From: Nelumbo lutea
Lineage: Eukaryota; Streptophyta; Magnoliopsida; Proteales; Nelumbonaceae
Reading direction: 5' to 3'
Length of the DNA: 64,000 nt
Assembly: GCA_022828595.1 (NCBI GenBank)
Contig: JAKGHH010000003.1
Location: forward strand, 101,889,583-101,953,582
The notes under the pieces are model-generated. The model did not search any database. It was not told the DNA's origin and was given only the letters and a program-made list of their open reading frames with translations. Below, one piece after another: positions 47,351-59,443 of this stretch (position 1 is its first letter; each line of letters starts with the position of its first letter). The position numbers and the translations under genes were made by a program.

Positions 47351-47819
47351 CTCCATCATCCTCTGAGTCAAAGGCCACCTGGGGGTAGGTCAAATGACGA
47401 GATACTTAGCCAAAAAATTGGTACATCACAAAAAAAATGGTACGTGACAAAAAACAGTTACATCATGAGGTATTTCAATAATTAATGAAATTCAGTAAAT
47501 AATTAAAATTATTCCAATTATATGGTAAACAGTAATTGATTAACATTGATTATATTAATTACTACAATAATTGCCTACATTATCTAGATTCAAATCTGAT
47601 CCATTACATTTTTTTTTTATACTCAACAGTTTTGCTAACATTATCTAGAGTCAGGTCAATAACTATGTTATTTTTGATAGTTACTAGTGCTTTTTTAATA
47701 GTAATTAATGTTAAATTCATGACCAAAATACAACAGTGAAGAAATTTTCTCCTTTTTTGAATTTTTATTTATTTTTATTTCATCTCATTTTTAAACAACC
47801 AATGATATGCTCTCCTTCC
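47351..47819. other. AT-rich intergenic sequence
   Basis: No gene seen. Short gaaatta/attaatga words as in 45740-45990 return here, so the GC-rich island appears to be inserted into one AT-rich tract. Confidence 0.5.
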
Positions 47820-48061
47820 CCATAAAAATTACATAAAATCTCTTTCTCTTTTGCTCCCAGGTTCCCAATAACCTAAATAATATCATCTCCTAAAATTTCT
47901 CCTAAACTATCTCCCCTACTATCCTTCACATTCTCCTAAATTATCTCCAATTTAATAGAGGTTTTTCTCCTAAATTATATCTAATACTATTTATCATCTT
48001 CCCCACTTTTTATTTAAGTTTGAATTAAAAATTTTAAAATTTATTTAATATTCTCACGACA

Positions 48062-48957
48062 TCTAATATATATATATATATGTATATTAAAGGAAGGTCT
48101 TCAAACTATAGCTCCCTACCATTCAGACATGTGGCTTTCTCATTTTTCTGGATATCTAGACACGTGGCATTTTCTAAGAAGTTGTTGTTAAAGCCCACAA
48201 CCCACTACTACCATTCACACAAGTGGCCTTCTGATTTTTTGGAAAGCTAGACATGTGGCATTTTATTGAGAAATTCCTGTTAAAGCCCACAATCCACTAC
48301 CATGCTACAATCATCCACTATTCAAACATGTGGCATTCTCATTTTTCCTGGAAAATCAAATACATGACATTTTCTAAGAAGTTACTGCTAAAGCCCACAA
48401 CCCACTACCACTATTTAGACACGTGGCATCCTATTAATTCAAGAAATAGGGTTCAAAAAGTGGGTAGTTTCACTCATAAACATTCTCAATAGACAATTAT
48501 TTATTTGCTTAACACATGTTTATCTAGTATATTAAATACAAATGGTGAAACCCATTAAAAGATTACCATCAACCCACATTTGTTTTTAAATGATTTTTTT
48601 TTTCTAAAAGAAAATACTTTATTAATTACAAACTTGATTTAACTTTTAGGAAGCAACCTAATTTAACTTTTAAAAATAAATAACTCAAAATAGATTTATT
48701 AGATATATAGTAAATACCAAATAAAGTGGGTTATTGTTTACCAATAACATCTCGTTTTATATCTTAAATCAAATTAAAAAATATAAATTAATAGTGGGTT
48801 TCAAATAAAATAGGTCAGAATAGATTGTCAATTACAAAGATGCAAGACCTACATTAGTTTTTTTTTAAATATAATTTTTGATAACTAAGTAGTAAACTTC
48901 AAACTAAATTATACATGTATTTAGTTACCCTCTACTTAGTACAGGGTCATTCTCTAG
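48062..48957 (+). mobile_element. Non-autonomous Helitron
   Basis: Starts TCTAATATATATATA...ATTAAAGG after host A (48061) and ends CTAG before host T (48958), the A|TC...CTRR|T rule of Helitrons. A hairpin ACCCT-c-TAC-tta-GTA-c-AGGGT at 48927-48947 lies six bases before CTAG, as expected. The neighbouring tandem copy (junction at about 49231-49236) shows the uninterrupted site. No Rep/helicase gene is present. Confidence 0.82.
48106..48435. repeat. Internal ~90-110-bp repeats of the Helitron
   Basis: Three full units and one partial: each has ccactacca, then acatgtggc or acacgtggc, then ttttctaagaagtt, then taaagcccacaa. Starts at about 48110, 48201, 48291 and 48401. Confidence 0.8.
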
Positions 48958-49290
48958 TTATATAATAACTTTAAAATATTTAATGAAAACACAAAAAAAT
49001 AGTTATACTCCCTTCTTTCTGTTCCCCACACGTTCCTAATAACCTAAAATAATATCCTCTCCTAAACTACCTCTCCCACTATCCCTCACTTTCTCCTAAA
49101 TTATCTATAATTTAATAGAGATTTCTCTCCTAAATTATCTCTAATCCTATTTATCCTCTCCCCCAATTTTTATCTATATTTATCTAAAGAATGTTTGGAT
49201 TAAAAATTTAAAAATTATTTAATATTCTCACGAAGTTATATAATAACTTTAAAATATTTATAAAAAACACAAAAAATAGTTATAATAGAT

Positions 49291-49720
49291 TTAATATTAT
49301 TCATACTATTAATAACTTTATATTTTTATAAAGTTATTGTTTTCCAGATTAATAAATTTAAATGTAATTCAAATAAGTTATGTTAAAAATATAAATTGTT
49401 GTTTTCTGGATTATTTGATTTAAATGTTATTCAAATAAATAAATATTTAACATTAAAAAGTAAAATATTGCTTAAATATTTCAATAACTAAATATCTAAA
49501 ATAAAAAATATTAAAAATAGCTAAATAATTATATAACAAAATAGTTAATATTATGTAATAATTTTAAAATAAATAAAAGTCAAATAATAAAAATTTTCAA
49601 ATATTTTATATATTATTTGATTATTTAAATGAGTAGATATTTTAACTAGTGAAATATTTAACATAACTAGATTTTAAATGGTTAAAATAATGAAACTATG
49701 TAATAAATTTAAAAAAAATT
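49291..49720. other. AT-rich sequence, no feature
   Basis: Nearly pure A/T with no recognisable gene or transposon end. Confidence 0.5.
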
Positions 49721-50596
49721 CTTAAAACTAGAAAAATCATTATAACATAATATTCAAATTAATAATAATTTAATAGTTTCTAAAATTAAAAACGAAATTA
49801 TGTAATAATAGTATAAATTATAATTTTTTGGAAAATTAAATTCAGTAAATAGTTAATATTTTAAAATTTAAATAATGATATTATTCAAATAACTAAATAA
49901 TATTGTAAATAACTAATTTCATTTATATTAATTAATAATTATTGAAAATAAATTTAAAAAAATTAAAGTTTATTGATAATAATTTTAAAATCTTAATCTA
50001 TATTTATTATATATTTATATATACTAAAATCAGTATTTGTTATATTTCAAGTAATTATTTATTGTTTTGTGATAAATGTACTTTCAATAATTGTATAAAT
50101 CAATTTTTTTGTTATTTAACATAAAATTTTCAATAATTATTAGAAATTAAAAAAAAATCTTAAAACTAGAAAAATCATTATAACATAATACTCAAATTAA
50201 TAATAATTTAATATTTTACAAAATTAATAATGAAATTATGTAATAATAGTGTAAATTATAATTTTGAGGATTATTAAATTCAATAAGTATTTAATATTTT
50301 AAAATTTAGATAATGATATTTTCTAAATAACTAAATAATATTGTAAATAACTAATTTCACTTATATCAATTAATAATTCTAGATAATAACTTTCAAAAAA
50401 AGTTAAAGTTTATTAATAATAATTTTAAAATCTTAATCTATATTTATTATATATTTATATATACTAAAATCAATATTTGTTGTATTTCAAGTAATTATTT
50501 ATTGTTTTTTGTGATAAATATTTTTTCAATAATTATGTATAAATCTATTTTTGCTTTTTTTTAACAAAAAATTTTCAATAATTATTAGAGATTAAA
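49721..50596. repeat. Tandem duplication, period ~438 bp, AT-rich
   Basis: cttaaaactagaaaaatc at 49721 returns at 50159, and similarity continues through taataatttaata, atctatatttattatat and caagtaattatttattg to caataattattaga at about 50147 and 50590. Two copies. Confidence 0.85.
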
Positions 50597-50958
50597 CTAC
50601 TGTTATTTAACTTTTCAAGTTTAATTTATTATACTTACTATATTTATTGTATTTTTGTTATAATTTATTGATTAATATTTATTAGAGATTAAACTATTGT
50701 TTGAGATTATACTATTTATTGACTAATTTAATATATTTTTAGTTTTATTTTATTTTTTTAATTATTGTATTTTATTACCAATATATTTTCAATAATTGTG
50801 TACGTTTGCTATAAATTTTCAATAGTCATTGGAGAATTATTTTTATTTATTAGAGATTAGATTATGAATTTAGCTAATATTAGGAGAGTTCACGGGTTGG
50901 TTAGTTGTTTGGTCAACCAAACCAACCTGGTTAGGTTGGAGAGTTGGTCACTCGAAAC

Positions 50959-51721
50959 TAGGAATGCAAACAGATCGGATCATATTCGAATGAGGGCATA
51001 TCCAAATTCGACCTGATACTATTAATTGTAGATCTTGGATATGATACACATGAATCTAATTTGATTTAAAAAATTAATAAATTATTAAAATGAAAATAAA
51101 ATATAACAATTTAAATAAATAAAATCATCCATCGTGTCACAGAGGGTTCCACCTCTGGTCTCTGGCAAGCAAACCACAAACAGTTCATAACACCCAATTA
51201 CCAACCCAAACACCCCGTAAGATAAGAATCCATCTTTCCTCTCGGTGGCCACCAACACTGGATTGAACACCCCACCGAACACTAGCACTTGCCTAACCAT
51301 TGACAATGCCGAGTTCATCACACACGTTGGGAACAACTCTAGCGTGTATATCAGCAACACGTTGAACGCCGTGCACGTGCTAAACAAAAACTATAAGTAT
51401 CTTTTCAACTTTTTTCATCATATATATACATATTTTTTATAAAAAAATAAATAATATAACAAATTTACAAAATGTAATATAAATAATATATTTATAAATG
51501 AATAAATAAGTAAAATATCTATAAGTGCTATATATATTTATATATATAAATAAATAACATATATATCGGATCAAATCTTATCGAACCAGATAAGGGTTGA
51601 GTGATTTAAATTTGACCCAGTTTCTAATCGGATCCGAAGATTTGAAAATGGGGCTATCCAAATCCAAGAATATAGGATCGGACTTCGGATTGGATCATGA
51701 TCTGATTCATTTGCACCCCTA
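50959..51721. mobile_element. hAT-type element carrying a transporter gene fragment
   Basis: The left end taggaatgcaaacag-atcggatcat and the reversed right end taggggtgcaaatga-atcagatcat are inverted repeats. Flanks ctcgaaac (50951-50958) and cccgaaac (51722-51729) are an 8-bp duplication with one mismatch. Inside, between AT-rich arms, lies a fragment of a membrane transporter gene (51120-51387). No transposase was found. This matches the pattern of gene capture by a non-autonomous DNA transposon. Confidence 0.75.
51120..51387 (-). pseudogene. Captured C-terminal fragment of organic cation/carnitine transporter (OCT)
   Basis: The minus-strand frame is open for about 90 residues: A-F-N-V-L-L-I-Y-T-L-E-L-F-P-T-C-V, then M-V-R-Q-V-L-V-F-G-G-V-F-N-P, then L-P-E-T-R-G-G-T-L-C-D-T-M-D. 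These are the last two transmembrane helices and C-terminal signature of plant OCT-type major facilitator transporters. It lacks the other ten helices and any stop from the parent gene, and it lies wholly within the hAT-type element. The open frame suggests a fairly recent capture or chance; I do not expect a working transporter. Confidence 0.8.
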
Positions 51722-52098
51722 CCCGAAACCAACTAACCATTAGTGAATCTGCCCAACTCGGGTTGTATCAGTTTGAGTTGAATCCTATTGGCTACCATGT
51801 TTATGATATCAATTGGTTAGTCAAAGTTTTTTCAGATATCATATATTTTCTATATCATTGTCGAACTCAAAATATAAATAATCATTAAATATTATTTAAA
51901 AATAAAAAAAAATAAAATAATTGTATACTCTTATGTATTTCTATTATTTAACTTTTGCTTAACAAATCCCGCTATTTTATTTATATTAAACTACACCATA
52001 GCCCAATTCTCCCACCAACCCATTACCATACACAAATACATGATTTCAAGTCTGAACACTTGATTAACAGATCGATAAACATCAATAAACAGACTAAG

Positions 52099-53574
52099 CT
52101 ATTTAAATTTCTTTTGGAGTTTCAAAACGGCCAGCACCACCAGCAAGATGAGCACAAAGGATCCAAGCAGAGACCCCACGATGGAAGCTGCAGCCTGGTG
52201 ACAGTATTTTCCAAATACGCTACAAACCTCGTTCCATTTCAAGTGTGAGTTGCCTTTGTAGGCAACAACGCCGATGGCAGAGGCGGCTCCACTACCGGAG
52301 AGAAGCAGTCCCACCATTATCACGTCGAGGATCACAACTGCCGGCGAGAAGCCATTTGTTCCGACTCGCTCGGGGATTATTGACAGTAGCAGAGAGAACG
52401 CTGTGTGAGTGCATGCTATGGCGTTTGCCACCACGAAGTATCTTAACAAGTAAATTAAGTCAGTTAATATATTATTGATCAACAGAGGACAAATTAATAC
52501 ACAAGGGTAAATTAGAAAGACCCTTCTCAACTTTCACTCTCTTAGGTTATGTTTGGTTTGTATAGATTTCCCTGTCTTTCTATTCCTTTCCCTACTTTTT
52601 CCTTCAAACCAAATATAGCCTTGGAGTTTCATCAGTTAACTTCAAAAAAAAGATTCTTATTTAGTTGTTTAAAGTTTTTCAAATCTCCGAATTACCCTTT
52701 TATTATTTATTTGAATGATTTATGATTCCATTCGTTTTCTAAACATAACATTGATGCCTTCTCATGCGTTGCTCCAATGAATTATTGCAGATTTATTTCC
52801 GATGGATATAAATTTATGTGGTTTTAATTTGTTTGTTTTTTCTTGATTTATTGGAGAAAGGAGTGGATAATTTTTATATTTTAAGATGAAGAGAGACATT
52901 TATGTGAGTGAAATGAATCAAGAATTTAAAAAAGAACACTTTTTTTTTTTTTACATGTCAATGAAAAATACTTGTTATTTTAGCTGGTTTCGTTTGCAGA
53001 AAACAAAGGTATTTTTGGTCAATTAGCATTTAGGCTGTATTTGGTTTGAAGGAAAAAGTAGGGAATGGAAGGAAAACCTTTACAAACCTTGTATAGGTTT
53101 CCCCACCTTTCCCTATCTTTTCCTTCAAACCAAACATAGCCTTCAGAGAAAAAGGGCAAGAAAAAGAAAATAAAGAAAGTTTAGGTGGACATTTTGATAA
53201 TTTTAACACATTCTGTCATCTGACTTAATGGTAACGGACTATTTATTGCAAAGTGAAAGTTCAGGGGTCGGGTATTTATCATTATAAGGGGAGTTTTTGT
53301 AATTTACCCAATAAAAGGAAAAGGTAATTAATTAGAGAGCTTAAATGAAAGTGGAGATCAGGCCAGATTTGGCAGTAACAGCAACTTCCAAGGGAGGAAG
53401 GTCAGGGACAGGGACGATCTTAATTTCCTTGCTAACTCCCATGACGATGGCGGCAACCAGGGTTGTGACGAAGGCCAGCAGTCGAAGCAAGAACTCCGGC
53501 AACCTTATGACAGTTGTTGGGTTCTCCGCCTTAACCACCTTCCCTCTGCTCTCCGCCACCTCCATTCCAGCCAT
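52099..53574 (-). CDS. CASP-like protein (CASPL1 type); 5' splice donor mutated
   Basis: Two exons on the minus strand, 53574-53345 and 52441-52099, give 190 aa, the usual length of CASP-like four-helix membrane proteins. Helix 1: L-L-R-L-L-A-F-V-T-T-L-V-A-A-I-V-M with the conserved Arg. Helix 2: Y-F-V-V-A-N-A-I-A-C. Helix 3: V-V-I-L-D-V-I-M-V-G-L with the conserved Asp. Helix 4: S-I-V-G-S-L-L-G-S-F-V-L-I-L-L. The family forms plasma-membrane domains, as CASPs do for the Casparian strip. The acceptor (gttaag|a) is normal, but the donor after the codon fragment AT reads TTAAGC where GTAAGC is expected. Without splicing, translation stops two codons after S-T-F. So this is either a recent pseudogene, an allele with altered splicing, or a sequence error. 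Confidence 0.78.
52545..52620. mobile_element. Tiny Harbinger-like MITE in CASPL intron, copy 1
   Basis: 76 bp, ggttatgtttggttt to aaaccaaatatagcc, flanked by tta and ttg. Confidence 0.65.
53033..53141. mobile_element. Tiny Harbinger-like MITE in CASPL intron, copy 2
   Basis: 109 bp, ggctgtatttggtttg to caaaccaaacatagcc, with inverted arms of about 33 bp (ggaaaaagtaggga against tccctatcttttcc). Flanked by tta and ttc. Same family as copy 1. Confidence 0.7.
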
Positions 53575-54790
53575 CGATCTTGCATCCTATTGCTGTCTTA
53601 TGACAGTTGAAGGGTCCTTATATAGAGTGAAAGAGAGTAGAGGGGAGGTGTTCGGATCTCCTACCCATACCTACCCACATGACATTACAGTTGCACATTG
53701 AGAACATTTGAGAGGAGAGCTGAAGTGTACTAGATTGTTTATTCACTTTCTAATGGTAATAAATTCAGCAAACCAAACCTCACGTCAATTCTTTCCTGAG
53801 CTGATATATGCTAAGGACATTGGCTCAAAATTAATGGTAATGGTCATTTAATTAGATACAAGAACATTTACCCGCCTCTGATATTTTAGATCACTGATTT
53901 CATTTCGAATGACTTTTGTTTTTGGAAACTATCTCCCCTATCCATGTCAGATGTTATATCATTGATCTAAAAAGATGAATCATTATTTTTGGTGATTCAT
54001 CTTTTCAGCTCAACTTCACTAACATTAATGGTCAACCAAACAACAAAATAACCGAGTGCTGATGTGGCACTCGGCATGATCCCCAGCTACCACCTTAGTT
54101 ACACTTCTGTTCCAAAAGCATTTTTGCCAAACACCTACAAAACTGGAAGCTGAACATGAGTGCAAATTCGCTTGGCTTAATTTTAATTTGTGGATATGCT
54201 TCCTTGGCTTAATTTCAATGGGAATTTCTTTGAAATAATTAAATGTATATGGTGGTCATGAAAGCAGACAAACTGAACATATTGTTTTTTTAGATGAAAT
54301 ATTTAAATCAAACTTATTATATTTAAATTAATAGATGAAATATTTAAATAAATGTTTTTTTTAGAGTTCAATCCCTTTGAAAATTGTTTGATTGATTTTC
54401 CAAATTTATTTATGCCCACACCCTATAAAAACCATCCCCATAAAATAAATTAAATTAGGGGTATCAGAGAAATTATATTACATGAACATATTATCACAAA
54501 AACTATAAATTCCAAATCGGTGCATGGATCAATGTAGACCTCTTGTAGCAAATTGGATCAGACCACAATGAAGAAATTGGTGCATTGGCTGCCTCTTGAA
54601 AAAGGAAAATAAATCCCTATAAAAAAGAACATTAAAGTGAACCTAATGGTTGTGGGAATTAAATAGGACGGTGTCTAATTGTAGCGGGAGAAGAAGTAAT
54701 TATGATTTTTAATATTTTATCTCTACTTTTTGAGTCCACACTGCATTGTTTAAGAATTGAGAGGAATCCGTGTTACCTCTTCTCTTTCCT
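53575..54790. other. Intergenic, includes CASPL upstream region
   Basis: The ~50 bases before the CASPL start contain tatatagag on the plus strand near 53621, but no confident TATA box position can be given. No other feature seen. Confidence 0.4.
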
Positions 54791-54799
54791 CTTTATATT

Positions 54800-54934
54800 G
54801 ATGAGTTCAGATCTGCGCCCCACAACGTCCCACGGCATCTTTGCCTTGTATTGGGAATATCTCCCAATGATGTCTGGTATTATCATACACAACGGGATGC
54901 CCTGTGGGACATTGTGGGGCGCAGATGTGAATTC
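54800..54934. mobile_element. Mutator-like foldback MITE, 'gcgccccac' family, copy 1
   Basis: A perfect 9-bp duplication ctttatatt (54791-54799 and 54935-54943). The arms are nearly perfect inverted repeats: atctgcgccccacaacg against cattgtggggcgcagat. A second family member is at 62500. Confidence 0.88.
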
Positions 54935-55164
54935 CTTTATATTTATATATATAGATATATAGAGCTGCAAGTAGGATTATATCACCTATACTTGTTATGG
55001 GGAAACATTAATTCCTGATTGTGAGGTGCCAACTCACTAGTTGGTAAGGTCTCCCACTGGTGCGTTGTAGGAAAGGCTTGGTATCAAATACCACTCACAT
55101 CAGGGTTGGGGGATTATGTGGGATTGGAGGATGGGCTACCCCCACTTTGTAGGAGTTTGTATCA

Positions 55165-55463
55165 ATGTTTTCAAAATTGGACTGGATCGGATAGTCAGAC
55201 AAAAAAAAATCAGGAATCAGTCACCAGTCACCTTACTGGTTTCGTTTAACCCCAAAATCGCTTTTGGTAAAAAATCGTTGATTTGGTTAGTGAACTGCTG
55301 ACCCGGGCAATCAGACCATCGAACTGTTCGGTTTGGAAACGGTTTTCAACCGCTTTTTTTTTTTGTCAGAGTGGTTGTCCATTCGGACTAGATAATTAGA
55401 TTATTCGACCTAAAAACTGAACCCAAAAAGATTTTCCATCCGGTCCGATTTTAAAAACCTTAA
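55165..55463. mobile_element. Mutator-like MITE, 'atggtttttaaaa' family, copy 2
   Basis: Starts atgttttcaaaattgg and ends cgattttaaaaacctt. Flanks tttgtatca and tttatatca match at 8 of 9. Confidence 0.7.
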
Positions 55464-56183
55464 TTTATATCATCAGGCAATTCCAACCCCTATTAACATG
55501 ATCCGACACCACACATCTCATGATCCCAACTCGTTGTGTAGCCCCATGGATGAAAAAAAAAAAAAAAAAAGAAAAAGTCCCCATGGATAAAAAAAGAAAA
55601 AGAAAAAGTTGAATTATTGGAGTTAGGTTAGAATTTAGTCTATTCAAATTTCACAATTTCCCAAACCGACTTAGCCCAAATTGCACGTCTAATTAAATAA
55701 TAATGAGTCTAGGGGCCCATCATCATGATTAATGGAAAGTGCGGTAGGAGCTTTTGCATTAGGTTTACTTTTTGCACCACTAGGGAAAGTTTATGTTAGG
55801 ACCAGATCATTTGTATCTTCATGAAGTCTAAAATTTGCATCCAAAACATTGATTTAAGATTTTGATTTTAATTATCTTTCTACCCTTATACTTCATTCTC
55901 TCCCATTTAAAACGGGACCATGTCTATTTTTATATGCCCCAACGGGACATGTCGTTACTCCACATTCCAACTGGCCCCCTCCCTAAAAAAGTTAAATTTT
56001 AGTCACGTGTAAAATCTAGTCCACTTTTTTTTTTTTCTTTTTTTTTCTTTTTTTTTCTTTTTGGGGTAATTGAATTCAGTCCATCTCAGAATTCTTAATA
56101 CGATACTACAGCTTGGGTTAGTGTTAAGGGGAAGATTCCCAATTCATAGGGACGGTGTTTATGGGGGGCTGGGATAAATATAT
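55464..56183. other. Intergenic sequence with homopolymer runs
   Basis: A-run at 55553-55570 and T/C-rich run at 56028-56060. No gene seen. Confidence 0.5.
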
Positions 56184-56186
56184 TTA

Positions 56187-56566
56187 GGCTGCGTTTGGAA
56201 ACAATGCAAATGGATTGTAAATCCTGGTTTAGGATAAATTTGCACTCTGGTTCACTTTTGCCTGTATTTGGCAACAATACATTTATGCATTGACAAATGA
56301 CAGATCAATGCATATTTACGTTGATAATAAGATGAAAAAGTACATCAATAAAAAAAGAAGTAAATTTGCATTCACGTGGGCTTTTGATAAAAAAAAGCAT
56401 ATGCTTTATTGGAATTCATGTTTGCATCTATTACAACTAAAAGTCTGTTTTGGTAAGAAGGTAAATTTTTTAATGCAAAACTAATCCAATTTTACAGTTT
56501 ATATGAACCGTTTTACACTCTACATATTTACATTCACACTTATTTGCATTGTTTCCAAACGCAACC
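56187..56566. mobile_element. Tourist-like (PIF/Harbinger) MITE
   Basis: 380 bp, starts ggctgcgtttggaaac and ends gtttccaaacgcaacc, flanked on both sides by tta (56184-56186 and 56567-56569), the classic Tourist target. The inverted arms continue inward (aatgcaaat/atttgcatt). Confidence 0.85.
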
Positions 56567-57652
56567 TTAGGGATTTAATAAACAATTATGAGGGGGAATG
56601 GACTATAAAAAGGCCTTTTCTTTTCTTTCTTTTTTTCATGTTTGACCTTGTTTTGTTTTCCTTCCTGATGGAGCAACATGGAAACTAGAATGATGTGGAC
56701 CTGTTCAAGTGCTGGGGTAGCCTGACGAAGTGGCCTTGCCCGGCTTGGCCCGCTATTTATGGGGCGTGGACAAAATTTTAGGCCCGTGAGAAAGCCCAAT
56801 CATGTCCCGATAATATTATAATGATAAAAATGATATATTAATAATTAATAATATATATTAATTTATTAAATTGTTACCAAATATTAACTTATAATACTTA
56901 TAATTCAGGAAATAGGAATTAGTTTATTAGTTTATTAAATTACATTGTAAATATGACTTTTTTTGTCTAGACCGGGTTTTGGGCTTGGATTGGGCTTTAG
57001 ACTTTATATAAGGGCTGAACTCAGGCTCGGACCTGAATATTTTCTGTTCATAAATAGATAAAGCCCAGCCCGAACTTGGCCTGGCCCATGAACAAGTCCC
57101 TGTTTGAAGGCGAGAGATATGCTCTCTCAATTTGGAAGGAGTAAACAGGAAGTAAAATAATGCATTCCTCATTTTACATGAGAGAGAATTAAGGAAGAAG
57201 GAAGGTGATGCAGAATCTGCATCAGTTTTTAGAATGCAAAATCTGCTTTGCCACAACAAGTGCAAATCATGGTTACAAATAGAGTATGCAAATCTAAAAA
57301 TGTTTTACCATGTGTAAATGAAACATTTTCTGTTTGGCTTCCAATCTTGTTCAACTCACTAGAAACCATACACATCAAATTGGATTTTCATTTTGTGCAT
57401 GACAAAGTTCAATGTTGTCTTTTGAAAGTTAGGTTTGTCTCTTTGGCTAAGGCTTAAAGTATCGACATAATATGCCCCATATCGAATGTGTATATCATAT
57501 TGTATCGGCAAGGTTTCGAATATGCCTTTTGTTAAGAATAATCCCCAAATCCTCTATTTTATATGTTAATCCATGTATCTTAGCCTTTTTTGCCTTTAAA
57601 AAAAAATAAAAAATAAAAAATGAACCATGTGATGTGTTAACATTCTCACTAA
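56567..57652. other. Intergenic sequence, no feature
   Basis: AT-rich, with no recognised gene or complete transposon. Confidence 0.45.
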
Positions 57653-57654
57653 TT

Positions 57655-58678
57655 AGGGTGTATCGATACTTTGGACTGGCCTGGCACGATGGTTCGCAGG
57701 CTATGGTAGGATCGATATGACGGTTTGGGCCTTGTTGGGCCTAGGATTCCAAATCTACGTGTTGGCACGACCTAGCCTGCAACACGGCACACGACATAGC
57801 CCGTCATAGGCCGGCACGACACGGCTCGTGGGCCCGTGGCGAGCCTTCAGCTTTTGGGGGGTTTACAGAAATACACCCTAATAGCTATGAACAGGTAGAT
57901 AGGGGTATTTATGTATTTTGGTTTTGGGGGGAGAAAGAATGACTAAAATGCCCACCAATAGCTATATAACGGCTAGAGTGGGGGGCATTTTGGGTAAAGT
58001 GATAAGTAACTTTACAATCATCTGAAGCGGATGATCAAAGTCAAGAACAATAAGATATACTTAGCTGTATAGCATTTTTTCAAATTATTGTAAATTTTGT
58101 TTTAATTTTCTTTAATTTATTTGATATTTTTTAATAACATAATTTATTTTATTTTCAATTTGTAATTATATTATATTTTTTTATATTTTATTAATTTATT
58201 CAATTTTCTAATTTTCATATTTCATTCATCCAACCATTGTATGCTTTGTATCATTCAAATTTAAATGAAATAAGATTCCTATTTTCTTCCACTTTATCTT
58301 TTTGACTTCTTATTTGGTTAAGTCTTTTTTCATTTCTTTATTAGATTTCTTATTTTTTTCAAATAGTTCTCAAAGGAAAATTAAATATTTTAGTTTTACT
58401 TAACAAAGAAATAAAAGAAAAATAAAAAGTCAAAAAAACAAAAAACAAAAACTAGTCTGACTTGGTTTGGTCCATGCCCAAGGCCCTGCATGGCTTGCAG
58501 CCTACCTGGCCCAAGCCCACGACATAGCACGGCATGGCATGGGTACACACGGGCTTAGGCTGTGGGCTGTGCCAGGCCAACCCCCCAAATTATCCTTAGG
58601 AAGGGTGGCATGGCCCAAAACGACCTGCGGGTCGACACGACACGGCCTGCACTTTGTGTGGGCCGTTTTACACCTCTA
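57655..58678. mobile_element. hAT-like non-autonomous element, ~1.0 kb
   Basis: The GC-rich ends carry many ggcacgac/gtcgtgcc-type words; the left end agggtgta and right end tacacctct are inverted. Flanks cactaatt and cactaaac match at 6 of 8. The core (57860-58440) is AT-rich and non-coding. Confidence 0.6.
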
Positions 58679-58847
58679 CACTAAACCATTGCATGTCACT
58701 CGCTTCTACAATGATAAGCTCATAGTTAGCTCCCTTGATTAACTTAAGGGTGGTGTGTTATATATAGATAAGGTGACAATGATCACCATGAAGAGTGTTT
58801 TGGTTCACTTATGTTTTCTACTCCATCCTTAATTTTTAAGTTGTAAC

Positions 58848-59085
58848 ATGGTTTTCAAAACTGGGAATTGGTCAGGTCCATTTTTCCTCAAAATCGGATT
58901 TTGGTCGATAAACCGCTGACCCAGGCGGTTATCTGTTCAAACCATTCAAACCATTTTGATTGTTTTTTAATTTTTTATATTTTTTTGTCAGAGCGGGCCG
59001 ATCATTCGGTTTGAATGGTTGGACCGTTAGACCTGGAAACCGGACCCTGATCTGTTCATTCTCCAGGTCGGTTTTAAAAACCTTG
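58848..59085. mobile_element. Mutator-like MITE, 'atggtttttaaaa' family, copy 3
   Basis: A perfect 9-bp duplication agttgtaac (58839-58847 and 59086-59094). Starts atggttttcaaaa and ends ggttttaaaaaccttg. Confidence 0.88.
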
Positions 59086-59189
59086 AGTTGTAACTTATGC
59101 AATCTACTGGCAAATAACCACGTTATTCCTGTGGTTTATTCAATAATGTTTTGAATCATTTTCTTCTTAGGTTGTTTTAAATGATCATC

Positions 59190-59443
59190 ATGGTTTTGAA
59201 AACTGGACCACACTTGATGGTTGGACCGATTGGCCAAAAAATATAATAAGTCTAGCAATTAGTTTTATTTCACCCTAAAACCGCTCTTTGACCAAAACCG
59301 TTGATTTGGTTAGCGAACTACTTATCCAGTTAGTTGAACTGTTTATTTGGCCTTTTATTTTAATTCTTTTTTTCTTTTAATCGGAGTGGGTTGTGAACGG
59401 CCCCCAAAACGGTTCCGTGTCCGATCCGGTTTCTAAAACCTAA
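59190..59443. mobile_element. Mutator-like MITE, 'atggtttttaaaa' family, copy 4
   Basis: Starts atggttttgaaaactgg and ends ccggtttctaaaacc. Internal words are as in the other copies. The target duplication is no longer clear. Confidence 0.65.

Larger units (their letters stand above)
47820..49290. repeat. Tandem duplication of ~276 bp; first copy split by Helitron
   Basis: 47820-48061 plus 48958-49010 form the first copy and about 49011-49290 the second (shared words gttccyaataacctaaa, ctcctaaattatct, tattctcacga, gttatataataact). The second copy is continuous across the point where the first is interrupted by 896 bp. Confidence 0.8.

Noticed and set aside
46775..47371. Open frames of nearly 200 codons on both strands
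   Set aside because: They are created by a 15/30-bp tandem repeat without stops; the products are low-complexity and match no family I know.
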